From Chlamydiia bacterium (GTDB taxonomy: Bacteria; Chlamydiota; Chlamydiia; Chlamydiales; Simkaniaceae): a stretch of 37,880 bases of DNA. Made by a program: the position numbers and the translations under genes. The stretch covers positions 1-37,880 of the forward strand of contig JAUIEV010000008.1 of assembly GCA_030429605.1 (NCBI GenBank), read 5' to 3'. Every line of letters starts with the position of its first letter. The stretch's first letter is position 1. This document shows, piece after piece, positions 8,290 to 15,990 of this stretch. The notes beneath the pieces are model-generated. The model was not told where the DNA came from, made no database searches, and saw only the letters and a list, made by a program, of their open reading frames with translations.

Positions 8290-9009
8290 ATGATTCACGT
8301 ATACAATGGGCCTGGTGTTGCTCGAACATCATTTGAAGCTCTTTATGCGCTTTCAGTCTCAATTTTTGGGAAAGCGTCTACCTCTTCTATTTCTCCTCAG
8401 TGTATTCGTCGAGGTGAGTGGGTGGATAAGACAGCGCTTCTCATAGTTCCTGGAGGGAGAGATATTCCGTACCTTAAAGCACTTGGAGTGCAAGGCGCAA
8501 AGAACATACATGATTTCGTGAAATGTGGAGGAAAATACGTAGGTGTTTGTGCAGGAGCCTATTTTGCCTCATCATCGATTGAATTTGAAATGGGGACACC
8601 ATACGAAGTGTATGGAAAAAGACCTTTGGGGTTTTTTCAGGGCATTGCGAAGGGAACGCTCTTTGAGAAGCCCTTTTCATACAAGACTTTCGATCATATT
8701 TCAGCACCGAGTATACGTATTCATGATGAGGTTATCCCTCTTTTTTATGGTGGAGGATGTTTTTTTGAAGGATCTTCAACACCTCATGACAAGGTACTTG
8801 GCTACTACCAAAAAGGAGGTCAGCCTGCAATTATTGAAACGAAGTATGGAGAGGGGAAATCCCTACTCAGTGGTGTGCATTTTGAATATGCGCCATCTTT
8901 TCTTGAAAAAATGCCTTTATCTACTGATGTTGTATCCGCTCTCATAGAACATGATAGACAAAGAACTGATCTCGCACAAAATCTGCTTAAGGGATTGATG
9001 AATAATTAA
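8290..9009 (+). CDS. BPL_N-type glutamine-amidotransferase-like protein
   Basis: The 239-residue protein resembles the N-terminal domain found in eukaryotic biotin-protein ligases and as stand-alone proteins in some bacteria. It has the class I amidotransferase-like layout: a VPGGRDIPYL segment near residue 53, then GGKYVGVCAGAYFAS with the nucleophile-like Cys87, and a late GVHFEYAP segment that may supply the histidine. No biotin-ligase catalytic domain is attached. The substrate is unknown, and a hydrolytic or regulatory role is possible. The protein starts at an ATG divergent from the exchanger and is followed 20 bases later by the DUF1003 gene in the same direction. Confidence 0.85.
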   Translation: MIHVYNGPGVARTSFEALYALSVSIFGKASTSSISPQCIRRGEWVDKTALLIVPGGRDIPYLKALGVQGAKNIHDFVKCGGKYVGVCAGAYFASSSIEFEMGTPYEVYGKRPLGFFQGIAKGTLFEKPFSYKTFDHISAPSIRIHDEVIPLFYGGGCFFEGSSTPHDKVLGYYQKGGQPAIIETKYGEGKSLLSGVHFEYAPSFLEKMPLSTDVVSALIEHDRQRTDLAQNLLKGLMNN

Positions 9010-9029
9010 AGAGTGAGTATGGGTGAGGA

Positions 9030-9776
9030 ATGAAAGAGAAAAAAAAATTCAGATGTCTTGTGTGTCAGCACGATTTTGAGGAGGATGATATTTTTCCTAT
9101 ACAGCTGATGCGTCCCCAGCTCGTTGATGAGGGGAGAAAGTTATACCCATCCTGGAAAGATGATGGGCACGTCTGTATGGATGACCTTCGAAAAATTCGA
9201 GCAAGTCGGATCTCTCGGCTTCTACAAGCTGATAAAGGGGAGCTTTCGAGTCTCGAACAAGAAGTTATTACAAGCCTTCGAGATCATGAGCTTGTTGCCA
9301 AAGATGTAAACCGGCAGTTTGAAAGGCAATTGAGTTTTGGAGAACGGATTTCAGATAAGATTGCTCAATTCGGAGGAAGTTGGGTATTTATTCTTTCGTT
9401 TTTAGGAGCGATTGTTGTGTGGATGATTGTCAATGTGACGATCATGGCAAGAGATGCCTTTGATCCATATCCATTCATTCTTCTCAACCTTGTTCTTTCA
9501 TGTCTCGCAGCAATCCAGGCGCCAATCATCATGATGAGTCAAAATCGTCAGGCTGAAAAAGACAGAATGATGGCTGATGATGAATACCGAGTAAACCTGA
9601 AAGCCGAGCTCGAAATACGGCACATCCATGCAAAGCTCGATCAATTTACCAAAAATCAGTGGGAAAGACTTCTTGAAATCCAACAAATCCAAATCGACTT
9701 ACAAGAAGACCTTTTGCAACATAATCATGTTGTAGATGCACACGTCAAGAAGAACGGGAAATCCGAGCATCAATAA
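9030..9776 (+). CDS. DUF1003 membrane protein with N-terminal zinc-finger-like segment
   Basis: The core is a DUF1003 domain. Two hydrophobic helices (about residues 115-137 and 147-168, around WVFILSFLGAIVVWMIV and PFILLNLVLSCLAAIQ) lead into the signature APIIMMSQNRQAEKDR. A charged, probably coiled-coil tail follows and is rich in hydrophobic heptads (LKAELEIRHIHAKLDQF, LLEIQQIQIDLQEDL). Residues 8-49 hold FRCLVCQHDF and a later HVC, a possible metal-binding knuckle. The family's function is unknown, and membrane organisation is only a guess. The 3' end overlaps the convergent methyltransferase gene by 32 bases. Confidence 0.88.
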   Translation: MKEKKKFRCLVCQHDFEEDDIFPIQLMRPQLVDEGRKLYPSWKDDGHVCMDDLRKIRASRISRLLQADKGELSSLEQEVITSLRDHELVAKDVNRQFERQLSFGERISDKIAQFGGSWVFILSFLGAIVVWMIVNVTIMARDAFDPYPFILLNLVLSCLAAIQAPIIMMSQNRQAEKDRMMADDEYRVNLKAELEIRHIHAKLDQFTKNQWERLLEIQQIQIDLQEDLLQHNHVVDAHVKKNGKSEHQ

Positions 9777-10734
9777 GTGCTTTCGATCCAGACGTTTTTA
9801 CAACTGACGCGATGGAAAAACCAGCTTCATGCAGAAGCGTAGTGAATTCTTTTAGAGACCGTTCACGTCCACCTGGTGTCATAGTAAACATTGTTATATC
9901 AGCAAATCTACCAAGCCGCTTTGCACCATCCTCATCTACAAGCGTTTCGATAATGAGGAGAGGGGTATCATCAGCGAGAGCATTCCGGATTGTAGACAGT
10001 ATTTTTATGCATTTTTCATCAGACCAGTCATGGAGAATATTACGTAGGAGGTATGCGTCAAACCCACCTGGGATCTCATCAAAAAAACTTCCGGAGATAC
10101 ACTGAATGCCGTCATGTACGTGTGAAAGTGTTGTTGGCATATCAAATGTTGTTCCGTGTATGTGGGGAAAGAGACTGCGCATCTTCTTCAAAAACGTTCC
10201 ACGCCCGCCACCAATATCGAGCACACAAGAAAAAGGGGTGAAGTCATATGCATGGAGCAATGCTGAAGAAGACTGCCACGTATAACAATCCATTGCATTT
10301 TGGAAAATTTCCATGTCTTCGGGATGTTGAGACAGGTAGTCGAAGAGTTCAGTTTCAAAGTGTAGTGTAAAAGGAGCTTTTTTCTTTTTCAGTGCTTCAA
10401 ACAATTTACCAAGCGGCTCCCAAACAATAGGAGAGCCTTTGTAAATGGCAATTGCTTTGAGGGTTTCTTCATGGCCATCAGTTAACAGTCTGCCCTGGGA
10501 GGTAGGTATAAATGTGTTCTTTTCTTTCACCTCAAGAAGGTAGAGTGCAACAAGTGCTTTAAGGATTCGCTCAAGCGGATCACGTTCTATATCCAACTGT
10601 ACAGAAAGTGTTTCAGCAGTCATTCCCTCCTTTGCGAGGATATCAAAAATTCCAAGGCGTGCAGCAGTCGCGACAAGCATGCACGTTTGGCCGCCATGTA
10701 TTTTCTTTAAAAGTTCTGCTTTTTCTTTCTTCAT
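9745..10734 (-). CDS. SAM-dependent O-methyltransferase (caffeate/hydroxyneurosporene type)
   Basis: The 329-residue enzyme has the two-part structure of this family. An N-terminal winged-helix dimerisation domain (about 1-95, with LGIFDILAKEGMTAETLS) is followed by a Rossmann methyltransferase domain. The SAM loop reads VLDIGGGRG (171-179), and the catalytic base motif HDW is at 235-237 in LLRNILHDWSDEKC. Members methylate hydroxyls of small aromatic or polyketide-like acceptors; the acceptor here is unknown and no biosynthetic cluster surrounds it. The ATG at 10734 is preferred over a TTG at 10755, though no Shine-Dalgarno is clear. It is divergent from the SpoU gene. Confidence 0.92.
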   Translation of the reverse strand: MKKEKAELLKKIHGGQTCMLVATAARLGIFDILAKEGMTAETLSVQLDIERDPLERILKALVALYLLEVKEKNTFIPTSQGRLLTDGHEETLKAIAIYKGSPIVWEPLGKLFEALKKKKAPFTLHFETELFDYLSQHPEDMEIFQNAMDCYTWQSSSALLHAYDFTPFSCVLDIGGGRGTFLKKMRSLFPHIHGTTFDMPTTLSHVHDGIQCISGSFFDEIPGGFDAYLLRNILHDWSDEKCIKILSTIRNALADDTPLLIIETLVDEDGAKRLGRFADITMFTMTPGGRERSLKEFTTLLHEAGFSIASVVKTSGSKALIDARISRSS

Positions 10735-10781
10735 GGGCAAAATATAGCACACCAAACACTTGAAAATCGAGGAGAAAGAGT

Positions 10782-11606
10782 GTGGAAAAAGTCCGTCTTT
10801 ACTCAGCTTCTTTTCTCGATAAATCCTTGCATGTTCGCAAAAAAAATGATACGAACAAAGCTATCATGAAAAAGACACTTTCTCCTCCATCCCTTTTACT
10901 CAATAGGAAAATGGATCGAATGCTTCGACCATTTGTCCGCTTGGCGTCTTGTGAGAGGCTAGAAGAGTTACTCAGAGAATATGTGACCGAAAAAAGAAAA
11001 GACCGAATTTGGGATGTCATGTCAAGAAGGCTCCCTTCGTTTCGTGTTGCCTGCGAGTCACCAACTGATATTCACAATGCGCTCGCAATTGTCCGGACAG
11101 CAGAATCTCTCGGCGTAACAAATATATCTATTATAGATCATGAGCTGAAGAAAAATGAAGGACGGGGCACGATGCAGGGAGCTGATGTGTGGTCCGATAT
11201 TTCGTTTCATAAAAATCTAGCTCAATTTCAGAATGAATTTCTCCCAGAAAGTTGCTCTCTTGTAGGTTTTGATCCACACGCAACGCTCTCGATTGATGAA
11301 ATTTCAGTAGAAGGATCGCTGTGTTTCTTATTTGGAAACGAACACAGAGGATTATCTGATGAAGCAAAAAAAAGGTGTGACATACTCTGTAAAATCCCAA
11401 TGTATGGAATGACGGAAAGCTACAATTTGTCTGTTTCAGCAGCGCTTGCTTTATATGAATGTACCGAGAGAAAAAGACGTGTGTTGGAAGGAAAGAGTGA
11501 TGTACATCAAGAAGAGCTCCTTTCTTCAATTGTTTGGGCGTATATTAAAACAATTGGACCGGAACCTGCATTGAAAATCGCGAAGAGGTATTTAGAAGGC
11601 GCATGA
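10782..11606 (+). CDS. SpoU/TrmH-family RNA 2'-O-methyltransferase
   Basis: The protein has the three trefoil-knot motifs of SPOUT enzymes: motif 1 NALAIVRTAESLGV with the catalytic arginine, motif 2 FLFGNEHRGLSDEA, and motif 3 IPMYGMTESYNLSVSAALALYE. This fits 2'-O-ribose methylation of tRNA, most like TrmH acting on G18, although rRNA targets cannot be excluded. A basic N-terminal extension of about 85 residues precedes the knot and may bind RNA. A GTG at 10782 is chosen because GGAG lies 7 bases upstream; a shorter form from the ATG at 10866 is possible. It overlaps the next gene by ATGA, so the two are translationally coupled. Confidence 0.92.
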   Translation: MEKVRLYSASFLDKSLHVRKKNDTNKAIMKKTLSPPSLLLNRKMDRMLRPFVRLASCERLEELLREYVTEKRKDRIWDVMSRRLPSFRVACESPTDIHNALAIVRTAESLGVTNISIIDHELKKNEGRGTMQGADVWSDISFHKNLAQFQNEFLPESCSLVGFDPHATLSIDEISVEGSLCFLFGNEHRGLSDEAKKRCDILCKIPMYGMTESYNLSVSAALALYECTERKRRVLEGKSDVHQEELLSSIVWAYIKTIGPEPALKIAKRYLEGA

Positions 11607-12415
11607 GAAGTAAGATACACCCTACGCTTTTTCGTTTTCTTACACGATTTTTTCTTTGTATTGCGCTTATTTGTATGGGGGTTTTGCTCTTGTCGAGTCG
11701 GGGGATTCTCTCCTGTCCTTCGTGCCACAACGAAACGATGACCATTCCAATACTTGGTTTTGTCTATTTCTCTGTACTTCTCATTCTGACTTTTACGCAC
11801 CGATCAGCTCTTCTAAAGGTGAGTCCATATGGATTGCTTTTTGCATCGAGCTTAGCGCTCTGTATGCAGCTGACATTGCTCACTCCGTGTCTTCTCTGCT
11901 TTATAGCGCACATAGCCCATGTTGTGTTTTGGTCGCTTTTTTTTGTGCGGTGTTTTGGTATGACTGCCATACCAACATCGCTTATTCTCGTGTCCATATT
12001 TTTTCCACTGTTTCATTTTCGCTATCCCCCGACCAAACTCAATTTTGAGGAGTTAGGTTTTCAAAATGAAAGTAAGGGGTATGTCGTGACGATTGTCCAG
12101 CCAGGATGCCATTTTTGTGCATACGAACTCCCATATTTTGCGACTTTTTCTGAAACAATAAAGAAGCAAGGTGTTTCGTGTCTTATTCTTTCTACGGGTG
12201 AAACTGAAGAAGTGAATAAACCATTTAAAGAACTTGCTCGGGGGATGAATATCAAGACTTATTCTGCGACAATGCTACAGCCACAGTGCACAATCCATGG
12301 ATATCCCTTCTTTCTTTTTGCAGATAGCTCTGGCAGGGTTGTTGCAACGTCGGTCGGATTACCTGAAGATGTTGAACACTACCTGAACGAGACCGTTTCG
12401 CTCATTCTTCCGTAA
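11603..12415 (+). CDS. VKOR-like membrane domain fused to a thioredoxin-like domain
   Basis: The 270-residue protein has an N-terminal half with four to five hydrophobic segments. It carries a loop pair CPSC (Cys38, Cys41) and an in-membrane CLLC (Cys96, Cys99) within TPCLLCFIAHIAHV, the arrangement of vitamin K epoxide reductase homologues. After about residue 155 comes a thioredoxin-like domain with PGCHFCAYELP (Cys169, Cys172) and a cis-proline segment IHGYPFFLF. Known fusions of this type pass electrons from a periplasmic DsbA-like domain to quinone, making disulphides in exported proteins. A disulphide-forming role is therefore inferred, and a reducing role is possible. No separate DsbA or DsbB is visible nearby. 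It is coupled to the SpoU gene by ATGA overlap. Confidence 0.82.
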   Translation: MRSKIHPTLFRFLTRFFLCIALICMGVLLLSSRGILSCPSCHNETMTIPILGFVYFSVLLILTFTHRSALLKVSPYGLLFASSLALCMQLTLLTPCLLCFIAHIAHVVFWSLFFVRCFGMTAIPTSLILVSIFFPLFHFRYPPTKLNFEELGFQNESKGYVVTIVQPGCHFCAYELPYFATFSETIKKQGVSCLILSTGETEEVNKPFKELARGMNIKTYSATMLQPQCTIHGYPFFLFADSSGRVVATSVGLPEDVEHYLNETVSLILP

Positions 12416-12448
12416 AGCAGGTGTATTTCTTCAGAGCGCAATAAAGAG

Positions 12449-12868
12449 TTAGGCAGTTGTGTTTGGCAGATCATCACCAATCATTTCAATATATGCCTGG
12501 TAGCTTTGCTCAGAATGCGTAGAAAGCTGAAGAGGATGAGAATGATCGACCTCAATTGCACGAATCTTGTCAATGGACTCTTTTAAAGTGTCAACTGAAG
12601 GCTCTTTTTCTAGTGTGTGTTGGATAAGTCCATCTGCTTCCATTTCATGAAGCAGAGAATAGATTTCCGTATGTACAGTTTTTTCAAAAAACGCAACGAT
12701 TTGAAAAGTAGAAAGCCCAAGTTCAAGGAGTTTCCAGAGTACATATGTTTTATGCTCAAGACTGTAGTATGTGCCCTCATCGAAGAAGATGACAATAATA
12801 GCTTGATCCTGCGATTCATATATTGTCGTAGGACGTTGAATCTTCCAGGCCAAATGCGTCTTTTCCAT
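12449..12868 (-). CDS. PqqD-like (RRE-fold) small protein
   Basis: The 139-residue protein matches the PqqD-type winged-helix pattern: DEGTYYSLEHKTYVLWKLL followed by LGLSTFQIVAFFEK and EIYSLLHEMEADGLI (about residues 28-85). In RiPP pathways this fold binds the leader of a precursor peptide. An acidic, less ordered C-terminal tail of about 50 residues ends in GDDLPNTTA. No radical-SAM enzyme, ATP-grasp enzyme or precursor is seen in the window, so a RiPP role is not supported. Its start overlaps the MFS stop as TAATG, so it is the last, coupled gene of a tdk-MFS-PqqD operon. It may serve as an adaptor or regulator. Confidence 0.75.
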   Translation of the reverse strand: MEKTHLAWKIQRPTTIYESQDQAIIVIFFDEGTYYSLEHKTYVLWKLLELGLSTFQIVAFFEKTVHTEIYSLLHEMEADGLIQHTLEKEPSVDTLKESIDKIRAIEVDHSHPLQLSTHSEQSYQAYIEMIGDDLPNTTA

Positions 12869-14154
12869 TACATACTCTGTGCTGATTGTGCGCTTCTTTT
12901 TGAAGCCTTTGGCTCTCTTACCCAGAGGACAAGGAAAAAAGAGACGATAAAGGATATTGGAAAAATGGAAAATGCTCGCATAAAATCACTATAACTATAA
13001 ATGGGCTGTCCATCAATAAGCACATTTCCCCACCCAATATCCATCAAGACCCCTGAAAGAGGCTGCATAATCATGGCAAGTCCCATTATAATGACTGCAG
13101 CAACACCTTGTGATGTTCCTGTGAGAGAAGAGGGATTACTCTCTGTGATAAGTGGGTATCCAATGACTTGAGAACTCGTGACAAATCCAAGCATGAAGAA
13201 AAGGAGGAGGAAGGTATTAATCGAGCTAAAAGGCATGAACATAATCATACTGAATACAATAAGCGAAAATATAGCGCCAAGAAACATCATCGGCTTTCGC
13301 TCGCCTGTTTTATCTGAGATCCATCCGAAAAAAGGAGATCCAAAGATAGTTCCAACTGCAATCATTGAAACAATAAGTGAGGCTTTTGTGAGAGGAATAT
13401 AATGCACTTGTGTCAGAAAAAGGCTGCCCCAGACAGCACCAATAACCATAAGCGGGAGATTCATTAACCCTGTATAGAGGCCACATGCGATGTTTTGCTT
13501 ATTCATAAGGGCAAGCTTGACACTTTGCCAAAAAGGCTTTCCTTCATAAGACATTTCTGCGGAACGAAGAACGGTAGGGTGGTCTTTTACAAAGAGAAAG
13601 ACAACAGCAATGACAATACCACCAATAAGCCCATCAATGAAGAGTGCTTCACGCCAATTCATTGACTCAGCTAAATGTGAAAAAGGAGTTTGCGCCATAA
13701 AAGCACCAACCATTCCCATCGTGATCATGAGACCAACAACAAATGCCTGTCTCTCTTTTGGAAACCAGCGAGCAACAAGCATCATACAGCTTAAAAAACA
13801 AAAGGCATTTCCAATACCTGAGAGAAAATGGCAGAAAAAAGCTTGGCCAAGTGATTGTGAAAACGCAAAACCAAATGTCCCTGTCACACAGAAAAAGAGT
13901 GCTGTCAAAATAACTCTTCTTGTCGAGTATCGATCAAGAATAATGCCAGCGGGGAGCAGGAAGAGAACATCAGCTAACACATATGCTGCGCTGAGGTACC
14001 CAAATTGAGTGGCAGTTAATGAAAGGTCTTTCATTAACATTGGGGCAATTGCATTCAGCATGTGAAGCTGCATAAGCTCATATGCAAAAAATAGAGAGGC
14101 TGCAAAGCAAACAATCCAAGGAAGAAATGTCTTTTTTAGTGAAGGAATGGTCAT
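12868..14154 (-). CDS. Major facilitator transporter, Pht-like; nucleoside import inferred from context
   Basis: The 428-residue protein has twelve hydrophobic segments. MFS signatures are present: LPAGIILDRYSTRR between helices 2 and 3, and GWISDKTGERKP in the matching loop of the second half. It resembles the Legionella Pht group of carriers, whose PhtC and PhtD members are linked to thymidine acquisition. The gene overlaps thymidine kinase upstream by ATGA and the PqqD-like gene downstream by TAATG. Co-expression with tdk makes import of thymidine or deoxyuridine the best guess, but amino acid or other host metabolites remain possible. Nothing in the sequence itself shows the substrate. 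Confidence 0.88.
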   Translation of the reverse strand: MTIPSLKKTFLPWIVCFAASLFFAYELMQLHMLNAIAPMLMKDLSLTATQFGYLSAAYVLADVLFLLPAGIILDRYSTRRVILTALFFCVTGTFGFAFSQSLGQAFFCHFLSGIGNAFCFLSCMMLVARWFPKERQAFVVGLMITMGMVGAFMAQTPFSHLAESMNWREALFIDGLIGGIVIAVVFLFVKDHPTVLRSAEMSYEGKPFWQSVKLALMNKQNIACGLYTGLMNLPLMVIGAVWGSLFLTQVHYIPLTKASLIVSMIAVGTIFGSPFFGWISDKTGERKPMMFLGAIFSLIVFSMIMFMPFSSINTFLLLFFMLGFVTSSQVIGYPLITESNPSSLTGTSQGVAAVIIMGLAMIMQPLSGVLMDIGWGNVLIDGQPIYSYSDFMRAFSIFPISFIVSFFLVLWVREPKASKRSAQSAQSM

Positions 14155-14756
14155 GAAGAAATACTCCGAGTTTTATGCAGTGGAATGGCTTCTAAAAAGT
14201 GGTTCATACAAACAGATACATACGAGTCATTTCCCCCAATTTGTACCTGATTTCCAGATGTAACAGGATTACCATCTGTGTCAATTCGCATATTCATTAT
14301 TGCTTTTTTTCCACAGTGGCAAATAGTTTTGAGCTCAACTATTTCGTGAGCCCATGCAAGAAGGTACGAGCTCCCTTCAAAGGGTTCTCCAAGAAAGTCT
14401 GACCTCAGTCCATAACTCAAAACTGCAATATCGAGCTCAGTGACAATACCGAGTAGTTGTTGTACTTGTGCTTTTGAGAGAAATTGTGCCTCATCTACAA
14501 GAATGCAACGAATGCGCGGATTTCGTTCGAGAGACGTTTCTGCTTCCGCAAAGAGATCGGTTTCAGCAGAGTATGGAGTCGCTTTTTTTTGGATTCCAAT
14601 TCTTGAATAGATGGTTGCTTCGCCAAATCGAGTGTCGAGTGCAGGAGCAAAAAGGAGGGTGTCCATTCCTCGCTCATTATAGTTATAGCTGGACTGGAGG
14701 AGAGTAGTGCTTTTTCCTGCATTCATTGCAGAATAGTAGAAATACAGCTTTGCCAT
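14151..14756 (-). CDS. tdk: Thymidine kinase (TK1 type)
   Basis: Tdk phosphorylates thymidine and deoxyuridine with ATP in the cytosol, the salvage route to dTMP. The 201 residues show a P-loop variant SAMNAGKST (9-17), the DEAQF motif (88-92) with catalytic Glu89, and zinc ligands at Cys146, Cys148, Cys183 and His186 (TICHCGKKA and VCMNHF). The lasso with GNQVQIGGNDSYV is also present. Length is typical of bacterial TK1 enzymes. It is first in a three-gene overlapping operon with an MFS carrier and a PqqD-like protein. A weak promoter match lies upstream on this strand (TTTCCT, 17 bases, TATAGT). Confidence 0.96.
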   Translation of the reverse strand: MAKLYFYYSAMNAGKSTTLLQSSYNYNERGMDTLLFAPALDTRFGEATIYSRIGIQKKATPYSAETDLFAEAETSLERNPRIRCILVDEAQFLSKAQVQQLLGIVTELDIAVLSYGLRSDFLGEPFEGSSYLLAWAHEIVELKTICHCGKKAIMNMRIDTDGNPVTSGNQVQIGGNDSYVSVCMNHFLEAIPLHKTRSISS

Positions 14757-14877
14757 CGTGCACTGAGCATTTTGGTTTTTTTCAAAACTATACGTTAGAC
14801 GAAATTATTAGGAAATGTCTTTCTTAGTATTTTACGGCATGCTAGCCTCTTTGCCGAAAATATAGAAGGAGTACGCC

Positions 14878-15150
14878 GTGGCAGCACAACTCATCACACA
14901 TTCATTTCGCGGTCAGTATGCAGCTCCCTCGATTGAGAGAGCGCTGGATCACATGGGGAAGAAAGTTGACGCACTTCGTGAACTTTTGGGAAAGGACTGT
15001 TTTTTGGGCTTACAATATACCATTGTGCCTGAAGGAGTCTCTGTGACCTATTCGGTTACAGCTCCAGCCTCATGGACGAGAGCGTTTTGTGAAGAGCACT
15101 TAGCAACTGCTCTTTTGACTTCTCAGTTCGCTCAGCTTTCCTTCTCATAA
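14878..15150 (+). CDS. Small protein of unknown function, first of a pair
   Basis: I do not recognise this 90-residue protein. It has no signal peptide or membrane helix. Predicted elements are a helix around SIERALDHMGKKVDALRELL, strand-like stretches LGLQYTIVPEG and VSVTYSVTA, and a final helix EEHLATALLTSQFAQL. A GTG start is supported by AAGGAG at good spacing. The next gene begins 13 bases after its stop with another strong ribosome-binding site, and the pair ends in a strong terminator. The two therefore form a short operon made for good translation. The 121-base spacer shared with tdk must contain its promoter, which I cannot place with confidence. Confidence 0.72.
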   Translation: MAAQLITHSFRGQYAAPSIERALDHMGKKVDALRELLGKDCFLGLQYTIVPEGVSVTYSVTAPASWTRAFCEEHLATALLTSQFAQLSFS

Positions 15151-15163
15151 AGGAGTATGGTAT

Positions 15164-15454
15164 ATGGCAGTAACATTAACGTGTTTTTTTTCTGACCCTA
15201 CCCTTGTCAAAGCTGTAGCTTTCACAATAGGTCAAAAGATATCTGTTTGGAATACAAGGCATCAGACATGCGGGATTCGTATGCTGATGGAAATTAATGA
15301 ATTAGGTTTAGAATGTATTTCTAGGAATGGCGAAACGAGTGAAGAATATGCCGTCGAGTTTTCTGCGGTTGTCATCTCCATGGGATCAACGCCTTTGACT
15401 CGCGATCATGTTGTCGCATATTTAGTCGAAATGGCTTTCATAGAAAGCGTGTAA
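15164..15454 (+). CDS. Small protein of unknown function, second of a pair
   Basis: This 96-residue protein is soluble-looking and unrecognised. The start ATG has AAAGGAG upstream. Strand-like segments (VTLTCFFS, GIRMLMEINELGLECIS, YAVEFSAVVISMG) precede a last helix with TRDHVVAYLVEMAF. Size, strand-then-helix ending and a Thr-Arg before the last helix recall its upstream neighbour faintly, so the two could be distant paralogues or partners of one complex. I find no catalytic motif. A strong hairpin terminator begins 5 bases after its stop codon. Confidence 0.72.
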   Translation: MAVTLTCFFSDPTLVKAVAFTIGQKISVWNTRHQTCGIRMLMEINELGLECISRNGETSEEYAVEFSAVVISMGSTPLTRDHVVAYLVEMAFIESV

Positions 15455-15458
15455 TGAC

Positions 15459-15494
15459 AAAAAAAAGCAGCCTTATAGAGAGGCTGCTTTTTTT
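15459..15494. terminator. Strong bidirectional rho-independent terminator
   Basis: An AGCAGCC/GGCTGCT stem with a 9-base loop is flanked by eight A on the left and seven T on the right. It can therefore terminate transcription from both directions, ending the small-protein operon and, with the next hairpin, the convergent membrane-protein gene. Confidence 0.92.
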
Positions 15495-15521
15495 AGAAAA
15501 AAGGATTTCCTCCTTTTTTCT
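15495..15521. terminator. Second perfect hairpin between convergent genes
   Basis: AGAAAAAAGGA and TCCTTTTTTCT form a perfect 11-bp inverted repeat with a 5-base loop, directly abutting the previous terminator. The stem is A/T-rich with only GGA/TCC at its top, so it may be a weak second terminator for the leftward gene, an RNA 3'-end stabiliser, or a protein-binding site. Confidence 0.5.
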
Positions 15522-15527
15522 AGTGGC

Positions 15528-15908
15528 TTAGTAGTTAAAGCCCATGTATGTAAGGAATACACCAACAAGAAGAACAATAAATCCTGTAGCATATCCTCTC
15601 TGGCCTTCAACAAGCCCTTTAAAAATGACACCTTGCAATTTTGGTTGGTACATTCTTAAAAGTCCCTTAAGTAGACTTGCCCAACCAATTAGGGTAATGA
15701 TAATTGGCCATCCCATCCACACTTGGTGAGTGAGCACCACAAGAAGACCCACAATCAGGTTAATACTCGCTGCAACAGCTGAAACAGCACTATTTTTTTC
15801 AATGTCGTCCCATAGTTTAGAAAGTGAGTCCTTTCTATATAACCATGCGAATCCTGCAAAAATAAACCAAAGTCCAAAAAACTTTGCTAGAAATAAAGTC
15901 AACGCCAT
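15528..15908 (-). CDS. Small four-helix integral membrane protein, unknown function
   Basis: The 126-residue protein has four hydrophobic segments: near residues 5-25, 43-62, 67-85 and 105-124, with GLWFIFAGFAWLY, INLIVGLLVVL, WPIIITLIGWASLLKGLL and GFIVLLVGVFLTYMGF. The short loops are polar. I recognise no named family with confidence. An AGGGGG-type ribosome-binding site precedes the ATG, and a TATAAT box lies upstream, so it is probably a single-gene transcript. It is convergent with the small-protein pair and divergent from the first SLC12-like gene. Confidence 0.82.
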   Translation of the reverse strand: MALTLFLAKFFGLWFIFAGFAWLYRKDSLSKLWDDIEKNSAVSAVAASINLIVGLLVVLTHQVWMGWPIIITLIGWASLLKGLLRMYQPKLQGVIFKGLVEGQRGYATGFIVLLVGVFLTYMGFNY

Positions 15909-15933
15909 GTAAATACCCCCTGGGTTTAACCTT

Positions 15934-15961
15934 ATTATAAAATGTATGTATTTTTTTTGAA
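15934..15961 (-). promoter_or_regulatory. Candidate promoter of the 15528-15908 gene
   Basis: On the minus strand TTCAAA is followed after 16 bases by a perfect TATAAT, which ends 25 bases before the start codon. The -35 box matches 4 of 6 consensus bases. Confidence 0.5.
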
Positions 15962-15990
15962 TAACTTTTTAAAAATTAATTTACATATTC

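Noticed and set aside
9019..9033. Four-codon frame (MGEE) overlapping the DUF1003 start as ATGA
   Set aside because: It is too short to separate from chance, and its ribosome-binding site is weak compared with the 3373 minicistron.
12449..14756. RiPP biosynthetic cluster around the PqqD-like gene
   Set aside because: No modifying enzyme, peptidase or precursor peptide could be found on either strand.
14878..15454. Toxin-antitoxin pair
   Set aside because: Neither protein has a recognisable toxin or DNA-binding antitoxin motif, and size alone is not evidence.
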